From: Lewinellaceae bacterium
GTDB lineage: Bacteria > Bacteroidota > Bacteroidia > Chitinophagales > Saprospiraceae
Length of the DNA stretch: 64,000 bases
Assembly: GCA_016711435.1 (NCBI GenBank)
Contig: JADJSY010000029.1
Location: forward strand, 26,994-90,993
Reading direction: 5' to 3'
The notes below the pieces were generated by a model that did no database searches, had not been told where the DNA came from, and saw only the letters and a list, made by a program, of their open reading frames with translations. The position numbers and the translations under genes are program-made. The stretch's first letter is position 1; each line of letters starts with the position of its first letter. This document shows positions 59,419 to 64,000 of the stretch, piece after piece.

Positions 59419-62046
59419 CTATCTCTTGGCAAACGTGCCTTCCATCCGTCCTACCTCGCTCGACACGACCAACCTGTACATGCCTGCGGGCAATGCAGAA
59501 ACGTTGAGTTGGAAATTACTGCCGTCGGCCACTGTTTGATGGATCACCAAACGCCCGTCAGCGCTGTAAACGTCGATATTGCTTTGTCCGGCCTGAATGC
59601 CGCCGGGCATTTGCGCAGCCACCTGAAGCCAGTCGCCGGCCGGATTGGGAGAAAGGCTCAGGTGAATGTCGTTGCCGGGATCCGTTACAGGAACCGTACA
59701 AACAATTTCGCCCAACTCGACTGCGTCGTGGCATTCCGGGTGGAAATGGTCGCGCACGGCAAACTCATAGTTGGTTCCGTTGCCCTGGAACGGCCCTAAA
59801 ACGATCGGTTGCGGGTGGTTGTACGGGAAGGTGCCGTAATTATTTCCATTGCCGACGATGTCGAAACCGCCCGAGCCGCCATTGTTAAATTTGAAATTAA
59901 CTACCGCAAAAAACTGCCCGCACAGACAGGGCGTATGGATCACATGCAAATCGTAAATCTCGCAGTTTTCAGCATTCAGGCAATCGGGCACCGCAAATTC
60001 CTTGATGCGGCAACATTCGGTTACATTGTTGCCGATGCAGATTTTGATCACATCATTGACGCCGCCGTTATAGGGGAAATTGGGAATGGTCAGCGGCAAC
60101 TGGTTGATACCGAATTTTCCAAAAAAGTTGCCGTTGGCAAATACCAGGAAAGAGTCGACGATACCGGGAGCAACTACCCCGAAATTGACCACCAGTTGGT
60201 AGCTCGTATTAGACGTACAGGCGCCCGGATCTACAGCCAGGTCGGTGATCGTGCAGGGGCCGCCCAAACAATCGGGTACCGGAAACTCCTTGATCCGGCA
60301 GCATTCCGCGAGCGTATTCGCTACACACACCTTGATCACATCGTTGGCGCCGCCATTATAAGGGAAATTGGGAATCGTCAGCGGCAACTGATTGGTCCCG
60401 TATTTTCCGAAAAATACGCCGTTGGCAAATACCACAAACGAGTCGATGTCGATGTTTGATTGTACCTGGAAATTGACCAGCAACTGATAACTGGTATTGG
60501 AGGTACACATACCGGGGTCTACGACGAGGTTGAAAATTTCGCAGGGACCTGCCAGGCAATCCGGCACTGCAAATTCTTTAGTACGGCAGCATTCCGTTTG
60601 GTCATTGGCCACGCAGATTTTGATCATATCTGTGGCGCCGCCGTTCCAGGGGAAGTTGGGAATCGTCAGCGGCAACTGGTTGACGCCGTATTTCCCAAAA
60701 AAACTTCCATTGGCAAATACCATAAACGAGTCGATGTCGCTGGTAGATAGCAGTCCGAAATCCACCACCAACTGGTATGTGCCATTGTTGTGGCATTCGC
60801 CCGGATCAACGACTAAATCAATAATTTGACAGGGGTTTGGCAACATACAATCAGGCACCGCAAATTCTTTGGTACGGCAGCATTCCGCTTGATCGTTGCC
60901 AATACAAATTTTAATGACATCGTTGACACCGCCATTATAAGGGAAGTTGGGGATCGTCAGCGGCAACTGATTGACGCCGTATTTGCCAAATAAATTACCA
61001 TTGGCAAACACCAGAAAAGAGTCGATAATACCGGGTGCTACAACATCAAAATTAACCGTCAACTGGTACGTGGCATCATTGCAGTCGCCGGTTTCAACCA
61101 CCAGTTGCGAAATTTCACAAGGATTCAAGCCACAATCCGGCGCCGGGAATTCCTTATATTTACAGCAATTCGGATTGTCGTTGATACAAATTTTGATGGC
61201 ATCGTTGGCGTTGCCACTGGCCGGAAAATTATTGATCTGAACAGGCAACGCGCTGATCGGGAATATGCCGAGGTAAGTATTGCTGTAGGTCCAAACCTCG
61301 AAAGAACCATTGGTCGGCGCAGTTACCTCAAAATCGAGGGTCAGGCTGTAATTGTGGCTATTCGGCTGGCAATCGCCTGTTGTCACCACCACATCGTAAA
61401 TATTGCAGGGCGTGGGGTTGCAATCCGGCGCCGGAAACTCCTTGTATTCACAGCAATTCTGGTTATCGTTGATACAAATCCTAATGATATCGTTGTCATT
61501 GCCACTGCCCGGGAAATTGTTGATCTGTACCGGCAATGCACTGATCGGAAAAACGCCGAGGTATTGGGTGTTGCCGGCCCACACTTCAAAAAGGCTGTTG
61601 GTCGGCGCAGTTACCTCAAAATCGAGGGTCAGGCTGTATTGGTTGCTGTTTGGCATACAGTCGCCCGTTGTCACCACCACATCGTAAATGTTGCAGGCGG
61701 CAGACGTCGAGCAGGCCGGAATATTGACCACAATATCATCTAAACAATTTTCAGCAATCACATCCCGCACCACAAATTCGCGCATGGTTGGTGTATTGCC
61801 GGCCGTAAATGGGCCTAAGGTGAGGGGCAACTGGTTGTAGGTAAAAGTACCGTACATGGTACCATTTCCCTGCACTTTGAACTGATTGGTGGTACCGGAG
61901 TGGTCAAAATTAAGTACTACGGTGTACTGACAGTTGGCGGGATTGATGTCGGAAACCGTAGCCGTAAGGCCGGAAATGTTGCAGTTGGTTTGCGCAGGCA
62001 AAAACGCTGCAAACAACAGCATCGGTAAGAAGGATAAGAACCGCAT
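59419..62046 (-). CDS. Secreted protein with seven tandem ~95-residue Cys-containing repeats and T9SS domain
   Basis: The 875-residue protein has a signal peptide (MRFLSFLPMLLFAAFLPAQ). A first divergent unit is followed by two units of one subtype (starting CNIYDVVVTTGDC, ending CCEYKEFPAPDC) and five of another (starting C.I..LVVDPG.C, with QLPLTIPNFPYNGG and CCRTKEFAVPDC). A His-rich unit and a Por-type sorting domain (LSLSPNPAGDWLQVAAQMPG) end it. Each unit carries CC and single Cys that likely form disulfides. No known domain is recognised; a surface or adhesion role is inferred. Repeat spacing in DNA is about 282-294 nt. Confidence 0.9.
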   Translation of the reverse strand: MRFLSFLPMLLFAAFLPAQTNCNISGLTATVSDINPANCQYTVVLNFDHSGTTNQFKVQGNGTMYGTFTYNQLPLTLGPFTAGNTPTMREFVVRDVIAENCLDDIVVNIPACSTSAACNIYDVVVTTGDCMPNSNQYSLTLDFEVTAPTNSLFEVWAGNTQYLGVFPISALPVQINNFPGSGNDNDIIRICINDNQNCCEYKEFPAPDCNPTPCNIYDVVVTTGDCQPNSHNYSLTLDFEVTAPTNGSFEVWTYSNTYLGIFPISALPVQINNFPASGNANDAIKICINDNPNCCKYKEFPAPDCGLNPCEISQLVVETGDCNDATYQLTVNFDVVAPGIIDSFLVFANGNLFGKYGVNQLPLTIPNFPYNGGVNDVIKICIGNDQAECCRTKEFAVPDCMLPNPCQIIDLVVDPGECHNNGTYQLVVDFGLLSTSDIDSFMVFANGSFFGKYGVNQLPLTIPNFPWNGGATDMIKICVANDQTECCRTKEFAVPDCLAGPCEIFNLVVDPGMCTSNTSYQLLVNFQVQSNIDIDSFVVFANGVFFGKYGTNQLPLTIPNFPYNGGANDVIKVCVANTLAECCRIKEFPVPDCLGGPCTITDLAVDPGACTSNTSYQLVVNFGVVAPGIVDSFLVFANGNFFGKFGINQLPLTIPNFPYNGGVNDVIKICIGNNVTECCRIKEFAVPDCLNAENCEIYDLHVIHTPCLCGQFFAVVNFKFNNGGSGGFDIVGNGNNYGTFPYNHPQPIVLGPFQGNGTNYEFAVRDHFHPECHDAVELGEIVCTVPVTDPGNDIHLSLSPNPAGDWLQVAAQMPGGIQAGQSNIDVYSADGRLVIHQTVADGSNFQLNVSALPAGMYRLVVSSEVGRMEGTFAKR

Positions 62047-62192
62047 GAGAAGGATTGGGTTTGGTGAAAAAAGTTAAATGGCATGGGATTTCGCTGAAGA
62101 TACCGTGCAAGGGAATTTCGCTCCCGGGATAGAACCTTATTTTCAAAAAAACAGATGCGGGTATCTGTTTACCACATAAAAGTTATAGGGCT

Positions 62193-62366
62193 TTACCACA
62201 ACGGACACAAAGCGGGTTCACAAAGGACACAAAGCGTAGAGTTGACCCTTCCCGCTTAGTATTTACTGTAAACTTGGCATAAATCATCACAAATGACTCA
62301 AAAATGCGGTCGACTCTACGCTTGGTGTCCTTTGTGCAACCACTTTGTGTCCGTTGTGGTAAAACC
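62193..62366. repeat. Palindrome, ACAACGGACAC word family
   Basis: The left arm 62195-62250 (TACCACAACGGACACAAAG to GCGTAGAGTTGAC) pairs with the right arm 62312-62363 (GTCGACTCTACGCTTGGTG to CCGTTGTGGTA). It belongs to the same family as 30584 and 46398. No gene lies in 62047-62387. Confidence 0.88.
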
Positions 62367-62387
62367 CTATGTCTTCTCTTGGTAAAT

Positions 62388-62759
62388 CTATGTGGTAATC
62401 AGAAACAGGCGCGGAATAAAAATGAGCAGCCCGACGGCCACCGCGCCCGCCGCCGCCAGCAGCACAGCCGCCGCCGCAACATCTTTTGCCTTTCCGGCCA
62501 ATGGATGAAATTCGGGGGAAACAAGATCGGTCAGGTATTCCAGCGCGGTATTCAGCGCTTCCAAAGCCATCACCAATGAGATGCAAATGCTCAGTGCGAT
62601 CCATTCCATGCGGGAAATATGGCAGTAAAAGCCCAGGGCTACCGCCAAAACGGCGGCCAGCAGGTGTATCCGCGCATTGGGCTGGCGGCGAAACAGATCG
62701 GACAAACCCCGGAACGCATATCGGAAACTGCTGATCCTGTTTCGTAAGTAGGTGTGCAT
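62388..62759 (-). CDS. Diacylglycerol/undecaprenol kinase family protein
   Basis: The 123-residue three-helix membrane kinase (DgkA family) has RISSFRYAFRGLSDLFRRQP, NARIHLLAAVLAVALGFY, the catalytic LVMALEALNTALEYLTDLVS and SPEFHPLAGKAKDVAAAAVL. In many bacteria such small kinases phosphorylate undecaprenol. It stands alone between repeat elements. Confidence 0.92.
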   Translation of the reverse strand: MHTYLRNRISSFRYAFRGLSDLFRRQPNARIHLLAAVLAVALGFYCHISRMEWIALSICISLVMALEALNTALEYLTDLVSPEFHPLAGKAKDVAAAAVLLAAAGAVAVGLLIFIPRLFLITT

Positions 62760-62762
62760 AAT

Positions 62763-62838
62763 TAGTTAAGACTAAATCTTTTGTAACTCATTGATTTACA
62801 TTGCTTTTTGCCTTTTGCAATTTTGCCCTTTTACTTAT
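62763..62838 (+). repeat. TTTTGCC-word dispersed repeat
   Basis: CTTTTGTAACTCATTGATTT, then ACATTGCTTTTTGCCTTTTG, then CAATTTTGCCCTTTTACTTA. It matches 44034-44091 and the reverse complement of 25906-26012. Here it is not followed by a gene on its own strand. Confidence 0.7.
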
Positions 62839-62840
62839 GC

Positions 62841-63221
62841 TCATGATATTGGATCATTTTCATCTGCCACCTCCGGCAGACGATACAAACCGGTTACGCC
62901 GTCCCACTCTTTAGCAGTCCACCCGATTTCCCTTGCAGGAACGATCAATAAGGACTGTTCGCTGGAAGTCTGGGGCGCTTCGTTTTTGTAAAAACTGATC
63001 GCCGCACTACATCCGAAACACACAAACATGAGCCGGGGCTTGTTGATAATCAGGAAGAAAAGGCCGAATAACAAAAAACTCAGGGCAATTATAAAAGCCT
63101 GGTCGGCCCACCACTGAAAAGCAGGCTGCTGTGGTGGGAACATACATAACAAAGTGCCGCATAGCAGCGCTATCGTCAGAAATTGCCGAACTCTTCGATG
63201 ATCAAATATCCTGAAAACCAT
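62841..63221 (-). CDS. Small membrane protein of unknown function
   Basis: The 126 residues (from ATG 63221) have three hydrophobic segments (QFLTIALLCGTLLCMF, FIIALSFLLFGLFFLIIN, PRLMFVCFGCSAAISFY) and a soluble acidic tail (PAREIGWTAKEWDGVTGLYR). The arrangement recalls the N-terminal membrane part of some endonuclease/exonuclease-type membrane proteins, but no catalytic part is present. I do not recognise the family. Confidence 0.55.
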   Translation of the reverse strand: MVFRIFDHRRVRQFLTIALLCGTLLCMFPPQQPAFQWWADQAFIIALSFLLFGLFFLIINKPRLMFVCFGCSAAISFYKNEAPQTSSEQSLLIVPAREIGWTAKEWDGVTGLYRLPEVADENDPIS

Positions 63222-63376
63222 TTCGGGGCAAAGATATATCGTCATTCAAGTGATTGAGCAGAATGGCTGGATTGATTTTACTGATTTTCAGCAGCTTGCA
63301 GGCTGCGCGCTGTTCCTTTTTGTTTTGTTGTGGACGGTCTGATAAACCCGCTCGAAAAAACTCTCTGAAAACTATA

Positions 63377-63407
63377 TTGGATTTTGCCGTTGCTATTACT
63401 ATCTTTG
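63377..63407 (+). promoter_or_regulatory. Promoter of the tRNA-Ser genes
   Basis: TTGG (63377-63380), a 19-nt spacer and TATCTTTG (63400-63407). Confidence 0.7.
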
Positions 63408-63432
63408 CCGCCGCTTTTGAAAAAGCGCATCT

Positions 63433-63520
63433 GGAGAGATGTCCGAGTGGTTTAAGGAGCACGCCTGGAAAGTGTGTATACGCCAAAAGCGTATCCGGGG
63501 TTCGAATCCCCGTCTCTCCG
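63433..63520 (+). tRNA. tRNA-Ser (GGA anticodon)
   Basis: An 88-nt class II cloverleaf: acceptor GGAGAGA/TCTCTCC, anticodon arm CACGC-CTGGAAA-GTGTG, a long variable arm, T-arm CGGGG/CCCCG and discriminator G. Confidence 0.96.
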
Positions 63521-63563
63521 CCCAGATTTTGAATTAAGCAGCATTCGTTTGAGTGCAAACCAC

Positions 63564-63652
<89 letters not shown>

Positions 63653-63661
63653 CAAGTTTAT

Positions 63662-63704
63662 AGCGCATCTGTCGGATATATGTCCGGCAGATGCGCTTTT
63701 GTTT
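63662..63704 (+). terminator. Terminator after the tRNA-Ser pair
   Basis: AGCGCATCTG and CAGATGCGCT form a 10-bp stem extended by CGGA/TCCG, followed by TTTTGTTT. Confidence 0.92.
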
Positions 63705-63848
63705 CGGAAAATCGCCGTACGCATACGTGAACGTCGCCGAAGTGGCCGTCGGTTTCGTACGGCTCGACCAGGAGCCGATTTCTTTGCGTTCGGCGTCGGT
63801 GAGTGGGCGGTCGATAGATTTGAACTGGTAGATTTGAAATTCGGACAT
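63702..63848 (-). pseudogene. 5' fragment of a conserved hypothetical gene (MSExQxYxFxxIDRPLT family)
   Basis: About 49 codons begin MSEFQIYQFKSIDRPLTDAE and continue to TFTYAYGDFPK, matching the start of a longer conserved protein family whose members begin with this signature. The homology ends at about 63702, exactly where the tRNA-Ser terminator hairpin begins, so the rest of the gene is missing. It may have been cut by recombination at the tRNA locus. The last 125 nt of the window (63876-64000) show no feature I can support. Confidence 0.6.
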
Positions 63849-64000
63849 GCAGGTATAGTTTTTCAGCCTTATCAATCATGTTGCTCTGGGCAACAAATTT
63901 ATGGAACTGGTACAAATTATTACCTTTCAGGCAAGAAGAAGAAAACACACCTGGCACCATGTCCCTCCCCACAGGTTCAAATATCAACCGTTTCAAGTCC

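Overview
The window looks like a Bacteroidota chromosome, most likely from the Saprospirales/Saprospiraceae side of the phylum. The evidence is type IX secretion sorting domains on very large HYR and repeat proteins, carboxypeptidase-regulatory/TonB-dependent receptors, promoters of the TTTG-N18-21-TAnnTTTG type, genes of Bacteroidota-restricted families (HYC_CC_PP-like, DUF2490, BrxA/B bacilliredoxin), and weak or absent Shine-Dalgarno sequences. Several genes carry one-base shifts at A/T homopolymers, and two intergenic islands are made of implausible G and C runs, so the consensus probably contains errors.

Layout. 0-12.9 kb (minus strand) is an assimilatory sulfate reduction locus: a Cys-free CysH-like protein and a YeiH-type exporter, then cysH, cysD, cysN, cobA, cysJ, then a TonB-dependent receptor and a DUF2490 protein. 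CysND makes APS, CysH (CC...CxxC type) reduces APS directly, CobA supplies the siroheme precursor and CysJ is the sulfite reductase flavoprotein; no sulfite reductase hemoprotein is in the window. 13-15.7 kb holds a ketosynthase III/adenylate-forming ligase pair. 15.7-20.3 kb holds two cupins, a methyltransferase and three frameshifted membrane-protein genes. 20.6-24.8 kb holds housekeeping genes (thiL, lpxD, xth, pyrH). 24.8-30.5 kb holds a MauG/MbnH-like dihaem protein, an M1 peptidase, an MbnP-like protein and a copper-type outer-membrane protein. 31-45.9 kb holds gpmI, a 1516-residue HYR/dockerin/T9SS protein, a radical SAM enzyme, an ATP-grasp protein, a GH25 lysozyme, an M28 peptidase and a bacilliredoxin. 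46-54.5 kb holds an M43-type protease, rhodanese, PASTA protein, mevalonate diphosphate decarboxylase and a copper-type set (HYC_CC_PP-like, broken TonB receptor, HMA protein). 54.6-63.9 kb holds tRNA-CAU, coaX, an outer-membrane protein, queG, a RibD-like reductase, DoxX, a seven-repeat T9SS protein, diacylglycerol kinase, two tRNA-Ser genes and a gene fragment.

The most interesting system is regulatory. Two separate transcription units in the sulfur locus start with an unannotated leader peptide containing a run of cysteine codons (five and four in a row). Each is followed by a Rho-independent terminator and carries, inside the leader ORF, a segment that can pair with the terminator's 5' arm with the same single bulged C. 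This is the architecture of cysteine-responsive transcription attenuation. The second leader controls a CysH paralogue that has lost every cysteine, catalytic ones included, next to a YeiH exporter. A 19-nt inverted-repeat operator is shared by this unit and the TonB receptor gene, with a weaker copy at the cysH leader, suggesting a sulfur regulon.

A second theme is that nearly every intergenic gap, including gaps within the cys operon, holds a long palindrome whose arms are tandem words of about 7 nt (GTTATCA, GGATGAG, GTGAGAG, GTGTTTG and others), with a different word at different loci. Some arms reach 41 perfect bases. Some start inside the upstream gene and supply its last codons and stop.
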